From contig NZ_FOLO01000042.1 of NCBI RefSeq assembly GCF_900112265.1, positions 1 through 49,864 of the forward strand: a DNA stretch of 49,864 bases, in the 5' to 3' direction. Below, in pieces: positions 1 through 8,201 of the stretch (positions are counted from its first letter, which is position 1; each line of letters starts with the position of its first letter). The notes beneath the pieces were generated by a model. The model was not told the DNA's origin. It saw only the letters and a program-made list of their open reading frames with translations, and did not search any database. Made by a program: the position numbers and the translations under genes. The DNA is from Pseudoalteromonas denitrificans DSM 6059. Lineage in GTDB: Bacteria > Pseudomonadota > Gammaproteobacteria > Enterobacterales > Alteromonadaceae.

Positions 1-106
1 GGTTACAGAAGTTAAGAAATAAGTAGTTAAATAGATTGATTGTACGTATTGGCATATCAATACCACTAGGTGCAGCAAGCGATCAAATGGTTACAAAGGT
101 GAAAAA

Positions 107-352
107 ATGAAACATCAATTAAAGGTTGAAGTAAAAAATCAAAGTATCGCTGTAGAGCGCTTTTTACGTGTTGTACGCCATCGTGGTTTTTCTTTATTAC
201 AGCTACAATTAGAAGCAATTGACGATAAATATTTTGTAAATATGACTGTAGATAGTGATCGTCCTATTCACTTACTTACATTGCAACTTGCAAAGTTAAT
301 TGATGTTCATCAAGTTGAATTAGCTGAACAACATCACCAGCAAGCAATTTAA
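107..352 (+). CDS. ilvM: Acetolactate synthase II small (regulatory) subunit IlvM
   Basis: This 81-residue protein is the length of IlvM and is a single ACT-type fold (the N-terminal KHQLKVEVKNQ strand, then the VVRHRGF and LTLQLAKLIDV helices). In the family it is the small subunit that activates the IlvG catalytic subunit in the first shared step of isoleucine and valine synthesis. A GGTGAAAAA stretch precedes the ATG. It lies directly upstream of ilvE, ilvD and ilvA, the E. coli ilvGMEDA order, so ilvG should lie just outside the left edge. The identification rests on size, fold pattern and neighbours. Confidence 0.93.
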   Translation: MKHQLKVEVKNQSIAVERFLRVVRHRGFSLLQLQLEAIDDKYFVNMTVDSDRPIHLLTLQLAKLIDVHQVELAEQHHQQAI

Positions 353-380
353 TAAATTAAAAATATAAAAGGTATTTGTC

Positions 381-1295
381 ATGTCAGATTTAATTTGGTT
401 TAACGGTAAAATGGTTCCAGCTGAACAAGCTACAACAAGTGTGCTTAGCCATGCTTTACATTACGGTAGTTCAGTTTTTGAGGGGGTTAGAGCATATGAT
501 ACACCTAAAGGCCCTGCTATTTTCCGTTTAACTGACCATATTCAACGTTTATATGACTCAGCCAAAATTTATCGTATGGAAATTCCTTATACACTAGAAG
601 AAATCACACAAGCGTGTAAAGACGCCGTAAAAGAAAACGGTTTAACAAATGCATATTTACGACCTTTTGCTTATTTAGGCAATGTAGGTTTAGGTTTAAA
701 CCCTAAATCGCATCTTGCAGAAGTATCTGTTGCTGCAATGCAGTGGGGCGCATATTTAGGTGATGAAAGCTTAGAAAATGGCGTAGATGTCTGTATTTCA
801 TCTTGGAATCGATTAGCGCCTAATACTATGCCGACAGCAGCTAAAGCGGGTGGTAATTACTTATCTTCTCAGCTGATCTCAGGTGAAGCTAAGCGTAATG
901 GCTATGTTGAAGGTATTGCACTTGATACTAATGGTAATTTAAGTGAAGGTGCCGGCGAAAATTTATTTGTAATCAAAAAAGGCATTCTTTATACGCCACC
1001 AACAACGGCATGTATTTTACCAGGTTTAACACGTGATACTTTGATGACATTAGCACAAGAGCGTGGTTATGAAGTACGAGAAGAATCAATTGCTCGAGAA
1101 GCACTCTATTTAGCGGATGAATTTTTCATGACGGGTACTGCTGCCGAAGTTGTCCCTGTAGGTAGCGTTGACCGTATTAAAGTAGGTAACGGTAAGCGAG
1201 GCCCTATTACAAAAGAATTACAACAAGCTTATTTTGATTTAGTGAAGGGTAAGTCTGAAGATAAGCATGGTTGGCTAGAGTATATAAACGAATAA
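381..1295 (+). CDS. ilvE: Branched-chain amino-acid aminotransferase IlvE
   Basis: This 304-residue class IV PLP aminotransferase catalyses the last, reversible transamination of valine, leucine and isoleucine synthesis using glutamate. The family start pattern (IWFNGKMVP, then ALHYGSSVFEG) is present. The Schiff-base lysine is K155 in AAKAGGNYLSS, and the phosphate-binding LSEGAGENLF and late TGTAAEVVPV motifs are visible. The length matches the E. coli enzyme closely. The start codon is preceded by AAAGGTATTTGTC. It is 28 nt downstream of ilvM and about 100 nt upstream of ilvD. That gap holds a small ACCAC-TGC-GTGGT hairpin but no terminator. Confidence 0.97.
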   Translation: MSDLIWFNGKMVPAEQATTSVLSHALHYGSSVFEGVRAYDTPKGPAIFRLTDHIQRLYDSAKIYRMEIPYTLEEITQACKDAVKENGLTNAYLRPFAYLGNVGLGLNPKSHLAEVSVAAMQWGAYLGDESLENGVDVCISSWNRLAPNTMPTAAKAGGNYLSSQLISGEAKRNGYVEGIALDTNGNLSEGAGENLFVIKKGILYTPPTTACILPGLTRDTLMTLAQERGYEVREESIAREALYLADEFFMTGTAAEVVPVGSVDRIKVGNGKRGPITKELQQAYFDLVKGKSEDKHGWLEYINE

Positions 1296-1398
1296 ATTTA
1301 CTACGTATCTTTATAAAAACCACTGCGTGGTGAATAAAGTATAATCTGGGAATGAGGAAATGTAGCGAGACAGCTGCAGAAATAAATTGAGGTAAATG

Positions 1399-3255
1399 AT
1401 GGCTAAATTAAGAAGTGCAACTACAACAGAAGGTCGTAAACGTGCAGGTGCTAGAGCATTATGGCGTGCGACAGGTATGACAGATAAAGATTTTGGCAAA
1501 CCAATTATTGCGGTTGTAAATTCATTTACCCAATTTGTACCAGGCCACGTACATTTAAATCAATTAAGTGAGCTAGTTGCTGATGCAATTACTGAGTCGG
1601 GTGGTGTACCAAAAGAGTTTAATACTATCGCGATAGATGACGGTATAGCTATGGGCCATAGTGGCATGTTGTATTCATTACCTTCAAGAGATCTGATTGC
1701 AGACTCTGTTGAATACATGGTAAATGCCCATTGTGCTGATGCCATGGTATGTATTTCAAACTGTGACAAAATCACCCCAGGTATGATGCTTGCTGCATTT
1801 AGATTGAATATCCCAGTAATTTTTGTATCTGGTGGACCTATGGAAGCCGGTAAAACTAAGCTTGCATCAATCGATGTGAAATTAGATTTAGTTGATGCCA
1901 TGGTGCAAGCTGCAGATCCAACTGTCAGTGATGAACAGTCTGAACAAGTAGAACGCTCAGCATGTCCTACATGTGGTTCTTGTTCTGGTATGTTTACTGC
2001 AAATTCAATGAACTGTTTATTAGAAGGTTTAGGCTTAGCATTACCTGGTAATGGTACTACTTTAGCGACTCATAAAGATCGTAAACAGTTATACTTAGAT
2101 GCATCTGCTCGTATCGTAGATTTATGTCGTGAGTATTATCAAAAAGACAATGAAGCTGTATTACCACGTAATATTGCCAGTCGCGCAGCATTTGAAAACG
2201 CTATGACACTTGATATTGCGATGGGGGGGTCTTCAAATACTGTATTACATTTATTAGCTGCAGCTCAAGAAGCGGGTGTTGATTTTGATATGACACATAT
2301 CAATGCGCTTTCTCTTAAAACACCTTATTTATGTAAAGTTGCACCTGCAACACCTGAATACCATATTGAAGATGTGCATCGCGCAGGTGGTATTATGGGA
2401 ATTTTAAATGAGTTAGGTAAAGCAGGTTTACTTGATTTATCTTGTGAGCATGTTGCTGGTGGTAGCATTGGCGATTTAATCAATAAGTGGGATGCAACCA
2501 ACCCAGATAATGTAAAAGCGCAAAAGTTTTATAAAGCAGGTCCTGCAGGTATTCGTACAACCAAAGGCATGAGTCAAGAGTGTCGTTGGCCAGAACTTGA
2601 TATAGACCGTGAAAATGGCTGTGTTCGCAGTGTGGAGCATGCATTCAGACAAGACGGTGGTTTATGTGCACTTTACGGAAATATTGCTGTTGATGGCTGT
2701 ATTGTTAAAAGTGCTGGTGTAGTTGATGACATGTTGACATTTACTGGTCCTGCCAAAGTATATGAATCACAAGATGATGCTGTTGATGGCATTTTAAATG
2801 AAGAAGTCAAAGCGGGGGATGTTGTTGTTATTCGCTATGAAGGTCCTAAAGGTGGGCCGGGTATGCAAGAAATGCTTTACCCAACAAGTTATTTGAAATC
2901 TATGGGCTTAGCTGAAAAATGTGCATTGATCACTGATGGACGTTTTTCTGGTGGTACATCAGGTTTATCAATTGGTCATGCTTCACCTGAAGCTGCTGCT
3001 GGTGGCGCAATTGCATTAGTTGAAGATGGCGATTCAATTATTATAGATATCCCTAACCGCGGTATTTCAATTGATATTTCTGATGCTGAGCTAGATGCTC
3101 GCCGTGAAAAACAAGATGCCAGAGGCAAAGATGCATACAAGCCTGTTGATAGAAACCGTGTTGTAAGCCCTGCATTAAAAGCATATGCATTATTGGTAAC
3201 AAGTGCCGATAAAGGTGCTGTAAGAGATATCGCTAAATTAGACGAACTTCTTTAG
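1399..3255 (+). CDS. ilvD: Dihydroxy-acid dehydratase IlvD
   Basis: This enzyme dehydrates 2,3-dihydroxy-isovalerate and 2,3-dihydroxy-3-methylvalerate to the 2-keto acids in valine and isoleucine synthesis. The Fe-S ligand motifs SNCDKITPGM (C122) and PTCGSCSGMFTANSM are intact. The N-terminal LRSATTTEGRKRAGARALWR block and the C-terminal GRFSGGTSGLSIGHASPEA block are typical of the family. Two consecutive ATGs occur at 1396 and 1399. I chose the second because GAGG at 1389-1392 is then 6 nt away and the start MAKLRSATTT matches family starts, giving 618 residues. It is third in the operon, after ilvE and before ilvA. Confidence 0.97.
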   Translation: MAKLRSATTTEGRKRAGARALWRATGMTDKDFGKPIIAVVNSFTQFVPGHVHLNQLSELVADAITESGGVPKEFNTIAIDDGIAMGHSGMLYSLPSRDLIADSVEYMVNAHCADAMVCISNCDKITPGMMLAAFRLNIPVIFVSGGPMEAGKTKLASIDVKLDLVDAMVQAADPTVSDEQSEQVERSACPTCGSCSGMFTANSMNCLLEGLGLALPGNGTTLATHKDRKQLYLDASARIVDLCREYYQKDNEAVLPRNIASRAAFENAMTLDIAMGGSSNTVLHLLAAAQEAGVDFDMTHINALSLKTPYLCKVAPATPEYHIEDVHRAGGIMGILNELGKAGLLDLSCEHVAGGSIGDLINKWDATNPDNVKAQKFYKAGPAGIRTTKGMSQECRWPELDIDRENGCVRSVEHAFRQDGGLCALYGNIAVDGCIVKSAGVVDDMLTFTGPAKVYESQDDAVDGILNEEVKAGDVVVIRYEGPKGGPGMQEMLYPTSYLKSMGLAEKCALITDGRFSGGTSGLSIGHASPEAAAGGAIALVEDGDSIIIDIPNRGISIDISDAELDARREKQDARGKDAYKPVDRNRVVSPALKAYALLVTSADKGAVRDIAKLDELL

Positions 3256-3278
3256 TGCTCTTGAGATAAATAATTTAG

Positions 3279-3304
3279 ATTTGAGTGGCTAAGGCCGCTC
3301 AAAT
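3279..3304 (+). other. Strong intercistronic hairpin between ilvD and ilvA
   Basis: ATTTGAGTGGC and GCCGCTCAAAT form an 11-bp stem with one G-U pair around a TAAG loop. No U-run follows, so it is not an intrinsic terminator. It lies 15 nt upstream of the ilvA start and just before its GTAGGAAAG Shine-Dalgarno region. It could be an mRNA processing or stability element, or it could modulate ilvA translation. These roles are inference. Confidence 0.6.
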
Positions 3305-3318
3305 AGTAGGAAAGTAAA

Positions 3319-4845
3319 ATGGTCAGTAAAGAATTAGATTATTTCAGAGCTATCATCCAAGCCAATATGGCACCATTAGCTAAGTTAACCGATGTCAGTC
3401 CAGTTACCAGCCTTGAAAAAAAGTTAGAAAACAAAATTTGGCTTAAACGTGAAGATCAGCAACCTGTCTATTCATTTAAACTACGTGGTGCTTTTCATAA
3501 GCTAAAAAAATTACCTGCTAATTCAAAAGTAGTGACGGCTTCTGCTGGTAATCATGCACAAGGCGTTGCACTAAGTGCAAGTCATTTAGGTCATACTGCA
3601 ACGATTGTTATGCCTGATACTACACCTGAAATTAAAGTAAATGCTGTAAAAAATTTAGGTGGAGAGGTTATTTTACATGGTCATAATTTTGATGTCGCTA
3701 ATGCTTATGCAAAAGCATTAGCGATAAAAGAAAATGCGATATTTGTGCCGCCATTTGATGATCCTGATGTTATCGTTGGTCAAGGTACAATTGCCCGTGA
3801 ACTCATGCAGCAATTACCTAACTTAGATGCTGTATTTATCCCTGTTGGCGGTGGCGGTTTACTCGCTGGCATGGCTGTTTATATCAAATCACTTAATCCT
3901 GAAATTCAGGTTATAGGTGTGGAATTTCAAGAAAGTGCTTGCTTAGAAGCTGCATTTAAAGCGGGAAAGCCAGTTGAACTTGAGCGTGTGGGCAGCTTTG
4001 CCGATGGTGTTGCAGTTAAAATTATTGGCACTGAAACATTCAGGCTAGCTCAACAGTTTTGCGATAAAGTGATTACCGTATCAAGTGATGAAATCTGTGC
4101 CGCGATGCAAGATATTTTTGTATCTACACGTGCTGTTGCTGAGCCTTCAGGTGGCGTTGCGTTAGCGGGTCTTAAAAAATGGTGTCAGGATACTGGTGTT
4201 AAAGGTCATAATTTAGCCGCTGTGCTCTCGGGTGCTAATTTAAACTTTGACCGGTTACGTTATGTTGCTGAGCGAACTGCACTAGGTGAAAAGAATGAAG
4301 CGCTCTTGGCTGTAACAATAGGTGAAGAAAAAGGCAGTTTTAAAAAGTTTTGCCAAGCACTAGATGGTAGAACTATCACAGAGTTTAATTATCGTTATGC
4401 TAATACTCAAAATGCTGAAATTTATGTCGGTATTGGCTTAAGGAATGGTCAGTATGAACTTGAACAACTTAAATCTCAATTATCAGCAAAAGAATATAAC
4501 TTTATAGATTTATCTGATAATGAACTCGCAAAATTACATATACGTTATATGGTTGGTGGGAAACCTTGTAGTCCATTAACTGAACGGTTATTCAGGTTTG
4601 AGTTCCCCGAGCATCCAGGCGCATTAGAGCGTTTTTTAGATACTTTAGGTGCTAATTGGAATATTAGTTTATTTCATTATCGTAATCATGGTTCTGCGAT
4701 TGGTAATGTATTGGCCGCTTTTGAAGTATCTAAAAAAGATATGCCTGAGTTTAAAGGACATCTAGATAAGCTTGCTTATGTTTACCAAGAAGAAACAGAT
4801 AATCCGTGCTATCAAAGGTTTTTAGCAGCAGGAGATAAAGTTTAA
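3319..4845 (+). CDS. ilvA: Threonine ammonia-lyase, biosynthetic (IlvA)
   Basis: IlvA deaminates threonine to 2-oxobutanoate, the entry step of isoleucine synthesis. The PLP lysine is K54 in YSFKLRGAF. The SAGNHAQGVA motif and the glycine-rich PVGGGGLLAG phosphate loop are present. The 508-residue length includes the C-terminal pair of ACT-like regulatory domains (from about residue 325), which marks the biosynthetic, isoleucine-inhibited form rather than the short catabolic TdcB. AGTAGGAAAG precedes the ATG. It is the last gene of the ilv operon and is followed by a terminator. Confidence 0.97.
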   Translation: MVSKELDYFRAIIQANMAPLAKLTDVSPVTSLEKKLENKIWLKREDQQPVYSFKLRGAFHKLKKLPANSKVVTASAGNHAQGVALSASHLGHTATIVMPDTTPEIKVNAVKNLGGEVILHGHNFDVANAYAKALAIKENAIFVPPFDDPDVIVGQGTIARELMQQLPNLDAVFIPVGGGGLLAGMAVYIKSLNPEIQVIGVEFQESACLEAAFKAGKPVELERVGSFADGVAVKIIGTETFRLAQQFCDKVITVSSDEICAAMQDIFVSTRAVAEPSGGVALAGLKKWCQDTGVKGHNLAAVLSGANLNFDRLRYVAERTALGEKNEALLAVTIGEEKGSFKKFCQALDGRTITEFNYRYANTQNAEIYVGIGLRNGQYELEQLKSQLSAKEYNFIDLSDNELAKLHIRYMVGGKPCSPLTERLFRFEFPEHPGALERFLDTLGANWNISLFHYRNHGSAIGNVLAAFEVSKKDMPEFKGHLDKLAYVYQEETDNPCYQRFLAAGDKV

Positions 4846-4860
4846 ACCTTTCTTTAAATT

Positions 4861-4892
4861 AAAAACTCATGCTAATTTTAGCGTGAGTTTTT
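4861..4892 (+). terminator. Rho-independent terminator of the ilv operon
   Basis: AAAAACTCATGCTA pairs with TAGCGTGAGTTTTT, a 14-bp stem with one U-G pair and an ATTT loop. It ends in a T-run just after ilvA. Confidence 0.85.
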
Positions 4893-4979
4893 GAATCTCT
4901 GAGTGATGAACAACTTCTTACAGTTATTTATTTGAAAGACAGTACAATTGCGAATTTTCATAAAAGGTAAATGTAAACT

Positions 4980-5909
4980 ATGTCCTCTCTAAAGCTCAAT
5001 ATTTCTCTTTTTTGTTCGGTATTGGCACTATTGTTTTCTGGGTTTAATTTCATTCAAACAAGGCTCTTAATGAGTAATGAAAATATAGCACCTAACCAAG
5101 TTAACATAACTCAAATTGATAGCCAGAATAAGCAATCTATTGGTTACCTTAAAGCCACAGAAATTAATAATGATGAAAAGGTGAGTAAGCTACTTGGCCG
5201 GATATCAAAGTTAGAAGAACGTATAAATACCTTTGCGATACACACCCCAACTCAATTATCAGAACAGAATTCGCAAGAGTTTGAATCTTTGATATTTTCA
5301 CTTATTGAAAAGCGAAAACAACAAGAAATAGCGGACTTTAAGGCTGAAAATCCAATCAATGGGTTTTATGAAGATCTCCCTAAAGACTATGAATTACGAA
5401 TTAAAACAGACTTTGAGTATGCAAACCAAATTAGCAATGACTTAAAGCAGAAAGTATTAAATGATAGCCTATCAGCTGCTGAGCGTTTGGCGGCGATGAG
5501 CCAGTTACAGATGAACATGTTTATACTCAATAAAAATGGCTTGGAGCAATATGACTATCAAGCCGTTGAGGCAATCTTAGATATGACACATAATATGGAA
5601 GATAAAAACCTCCGCTTTCAAGCTATTGAGCTAGTTTCAAGAACACCAATCATAGATGAAAGATTATCTAAATCGTTTGTCAAAATGCTTGAGCAGGAAC
5701 CCAATGATTATGTAAAAAATCTTGCTGCAGAGGGATTAATGTCGCAGTATTTCCAATCAGAGTCAAATCCAATAAAACAAAAACAGATAGCTCTAAATTT
5801 ATTGTTACTTTATGAAAATGCAACGGATCCAAAAGTAAAAATGATCCTTCAAAATGTAATGGGTGACGAGAGAATGATTAAAGAACTAAAACAGTTATCA
5901 AATGGTTAA
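4980..5909 (+). CDS. Unrecognised membrane-anchored helical protein
   Basis: I do not recognise this 309-residue protein. Residues about 5-27 (LKLNISLFCSVLALLFSGFNFI) form one hydrophobic segment, read as an uncleaved signal anchor or an N-in transmembrane helix. Residues about 60-85 (DEKVSKLLGRISKLEERINTF) look like a short coiled coil. The C-terminal half is a series of amphipathic helices (for example LRFQAIELVSRTPIIDERLSKSFVKML and DYVKNLAAEGLMSQYF), reminiscent of HEAT/ARM-like solenoids. Most of the protein would be periplasmic if the anchor is N-in. It stands alone after the ilv terminator and is followed by its own hairpin. An ATG-TAA start-stop pair at 4971-4976 precedes the start. 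No function is proposed. Confidence 0.75.
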   Translation: MSSLKLNISLFCSVLALLFSGFNFIQTRLLMSNENIAPNQVNITQIDSQNKQSIGYLKATEINNDEKVSKLLGRISKLEERINTFAIHTPTQLSEQNSQEFESLIFSLIEKRKQQEIADFKAENPINGFYEDLPKDYELRIKTDFEYANQISNDLKQKVLNDSLSAAERLAAMSQLQMNMFILNKNGLEQYDYQAVEAILDMTHNMEDKNLRFQAIELVSRTPIIDERLSKSFVKMLEQEPNDYVKNLAAEGLMSQYFQSESNPIKQKQIALNLLLLYENATDPKVKMILQNVMGDERMIKELKQLSNG

Positions 5910-5929
5910 CTGATTTTAGGAGGGAATAA

Positions 5930-5965
5930 TTTAATAAAGGTGAACTTAGGTTTACCTTTATTAAA
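5930..5965 (+). terminator. Long hairpin downstream of the 309-residue gene
   Basis: TTTAATAAAGGTGAAC pairs with GTTTACCTTTATTAAA, 16 bp with one G-U pair and a TTAG loop. It is 20 nt beyond the stop codon at 5909. The sequence after it is T-rich but has only a short T-run, so this may be a weak terminator or a 3'-end stabiliser. Confidence 0.6.
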
Positions 5966-6123
5966 TTTATGCTTGTTTACGAGCATATAAATATTGACTG
6001 GCTGTTTTGTTAGCTTTTATTCTGGGCAATGTCAGGATGATTTTAACTGTTATTTTGCTGAATATTTACCTTACATTTATGAAATCTTTAATTCCTTTCG
6101 AATGATCTTCTGCTTGTTATCAC

Positions 6124-6132
6124 TGTTATAAT
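6124..6132 (+). promoter_or_regulatory. Extended -10 promoter for the methyltransferase gene
   Basis: TG-T-TATAAT is a perfect extended -10 element located 28 nt before the ATG at 6161. The predicted start site is near 6139, giving a leader of about 22 nt. No convincing -35 is visible, which is common for extended -10 promoters. Confidence 0.55.
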
Positions 6133-6160
6133 TAGGCATCGTTTTTAGTGATATCGCAAT

Positions 6161-7342
6161 ATGAATTACCTCACACATTTTCAACAACTTGATCAAATTT
6201 TGGTTAATACCCGACATTATTGGCAATTACTTGCTTTTACTCAAAATGATCTTCCATGGCCACAATTGAATGATAAATTAAATGATCTCACCTCTGACAC
6301 ACTACTCATGTTAGAAAAAAATCCTGATTTAGCTTATGATTATTTCACTGATGTTATTCCTGAATTGCCTCAATTAAAGAAGTTAACTTCTACATTCTCG
6401 ATGGTGACAAAGGAGGTTGATTTTCCATTTTGGTTAGAGGCTGGTATTAAAGGTCGAAAACTGGCCCAATTAAAATCATTTGTAGCTGCTGTTGATGAAA
6501 CAGAGCTGCCTGTACTTGAATGGTGTGCAGGTAAAGGGCATTTAGGCCGTATGCTTGCTTTTAAAGGTGCTAAAAAAGTTCATAGTATAGAAATACAACC
6601 CCATTTATGTGAGCAAGGCGTTGAGCTTGCTAAAAAATATGAGATGAACATTAATTTTACACAGGCTGATGTTTTAAAAGATGATTTAGCTGAGCATATT
6701 AAACAAACACAGCACGCTGTTGCTTTACATGCTTGCGGTCAATTACATCAAACTTTAATGCGACAAGCGGTTTCATCCCATACTCAAAAGTTATCTCTAT
6801 CTCCATGTTGTTATCATCTGATGCAAAACTCCGAAACTTATCAAGCAATGAGTGATATTGCTTTAACAAGTAAGCTTAATTTATCTAATTATGATTTAAA
6901 ATTAGCGCTACAAGAAACGGTAACTGCAGCTGATCGGATCACGCAAAAACGTAATATTGAGGTAGAGTGGCGCTTGGGCTTTGATCAATTGATGCGTGAT
7001 GTAACTGGTAAAGATACATATGTGAGTGTACCTTCTGTAAGTAAAAGCATGTTTTCTACGAATTTTGAAGCTTTTTGTATTTGGGCTGCTGAAAAAAAAT
7101 CTTTAAACTTACCTGAAAATATTAATTTTGAAAGTTATTATCAAAAAGGTAAAACAAGAAAAAAAATAACAGAAAAAATAGAATTAGTTCGTCACCTGTT
7201 TCGAAAACCAATAGAGATTTGGTTGATTTTAGATCGAGTTTTATATCTGCAGCAACATGGATATCACGTTACTGTAAATGAATTTTGCGATAAACAAGTG
7301 ACACCAAGAAATTTATTAATCCGAGCACAAAAAGAGTATTAA
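6161..7342 (+). CDS. SAM-dependent methyltransferase (Methyltransf_32-like)
   Basis: This 393-residue protein has a class I methyltransferase core from about residue 115. Motif I is VLEWCAGKGHLGRMLAFKGA, followed by the acidic motif II residue in VHSIEIQPHLC, then ALHACGQLHQTLM. The later LSPCCYHLM pattern, with adjacent cysteines, is typical of the Pfam Methyltransf_32 group. The N-terminal 110 residues are helical and unassigned. The substrate is unknown; RNA or protein are the usual guesses for this group. It has its own extended -10 promoter and is followed 37 nt later by the carbonic anhydrase gene, probably co-transcribed. Confidence 0.8.
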   Translation: MNYLTHFQQLDQILVNTRHYWQLLAFTQNDLPWPQLNDKLNDLTSDTLLMLEKNPDLAYDYFTDVIPELPQLKKLTSTFSMVTKEVDFPFWLEAGIKGRKLAQLKSFVAAVDETELPVLEWCAGKGHLGRMLAFKGAKKVHSIEIQPHLCEQGVELAKKYEMNINFTQADVLKDDLAEHIKQTQHAVALHACGQLHQTLMRQAVSSHTQKLSLSPCCYHLMQNSETYQAMSDIALTSKLNLSNYDLKLALQETVTAADRITQKRNIEVEWRLGFDQLMRDVTGKDTYVSVPSVSKSMFSTNFEAFCIWAAEKKSLNLPENINFESYYQKGKTRKKITEKIELVRHLFRKPIEIWLILDRVLYLQQHGYHVTVNEFCDKQVTPRNLLIRAQKEY

Positions 7343-7379
7343 CTAGATATTGTGCATTAAAGTATAAAAGAAGGATAAA

Positions 7380-8030
7380 ATGAAAAGTTTAAAAAATTTA
7401 TTTGATAATAATCGACATTGGGCATGTCAAACAACTAAAGATAATCCTGAGTTTTTTAAAGTTTTATCTATGCAGCAAAATCCAGAGTATTTATGGATCG
7501 GTTGCTCTGATTCGCGCGTTCCGGCTAATGAAATTGTTGGTTTATTGCCAGGTGAGTTATTTGTTCATCGCAATGTTGCAAATGTTGTCGTTCACACAGA
7601 TCATAACTGTTTGTCTGTTATGCAATATGCAGTAGAAGTTTTAAAAGTAAAACATATTATGATTGTAGGCCATTACGCCTGTGGTGGTGTTAAAGCAGCC
7701 TTAGATGGGGCAAGGTTAGGTTTAATTGATAATTGGTTAAGGCATGTTGTTGATGTAAAAGAAAAACATTTTGAAAAGTTAAATGCTATTGAAAACTATG
7801 AGGAACGATTAGACACTTTATGTGAATTAAATGTCATAGAGCAAGTTAAAAATGTAAGTCAAACATCGATAGTGCAAAATGCCTGGGATAATGGACAAGA
7901 TTTATCGGTTCATGGTTGGATATATGGTTTAAAAGATGGGCATTTAAGCGATTTAAATTCATGTACAACTAATAGTAAAGAACTTTTAAGTATTTACCAG
8001 CAAGCGACTCAAGAAGTATTTGAACGATAG
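7380..8030 (+). CDS. can: Beta-class carbonic anhydrase
   Basis: This cytoplasmic enzyme interconverts CO2 and bicarbonate, supplying bicarbonate for carboxylations. The zinc ligands and dyad of the beta class are intact: C42, D44 and R46 in GCSDSRVPANE, then H98 and C101 in GHYACGGV. The HRNVANVV motif is also present. The length, 216 residues, is close to E. coli Can (220). AGAAGGATAAA is a good ribosome binding site before the ATG. It probably shares a transcript with the upstream methyltransferase. Confidence 0.95.
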   Translation: MKSLKNLFDNNRHWACQTTKDNPEFFKVLSMQQNPEYLWIGCSDSRVPANEIVGLLPGELFVHRNVANVVVHTDHNCLSVMQYAVEVLKVKHIMIVGHYACGGVKAALDGARLGLIDNWLRHVVDVKEKHFEKLNAIENYEERLDTLCELNVIEQVKNVSQTSIVQNAWDNGQDLSVHGWIYGLKDGHLSDLNSCTTNSKELLSIYQQATQEVFER

Positions 8031-8039
8031 GTTATTAAT

Positions 8040-8072
8040 AATAAAAAAAGCCAACCCGGGGGAGGTTGGCTT
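8040..8072 (-). terminator. Terminator for the chemoreceptor gene
   Basis: AAGCCAACC and GGTTGGCTT form a 9-bp stem. The T-run (seven Ts then ATTATT) lies on the minus-strand side, so it terminates the minus-strand chemoreceptor transcript. On the plus strand no U-run follows, so it would be weak for can. Confidence 0.8.
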
Positions 8073-8201
8073 AGAGTGCATTAACAACAAATGCTTAAGG
8101 GAATATGATTTCTAGTAAGCTTCTAGAAGATGTTGCCAGTATGCATTGAGTTAACTGAATTTAAGCTTAACGCTTTATATAAAATATTAATTACAGTCTC
8201 A

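Noticed and set aside
2..22. Tail of ilvG (VTEVKK then stop) at the left edge
   Set aside because: Six codons are too few to identify. All three frames stop within the first 26 bases, so the frame cannot be chosen with confidence.
8048..8072. Terminator for the plus-strand carbonic anhydrase gene
   Set aside because: The stem is in the right place, but the sequence after it on the plus strand is AGAGTGCA with no U-run. The U-run is on the minus-strand side, serving the chemoreceptor gene.
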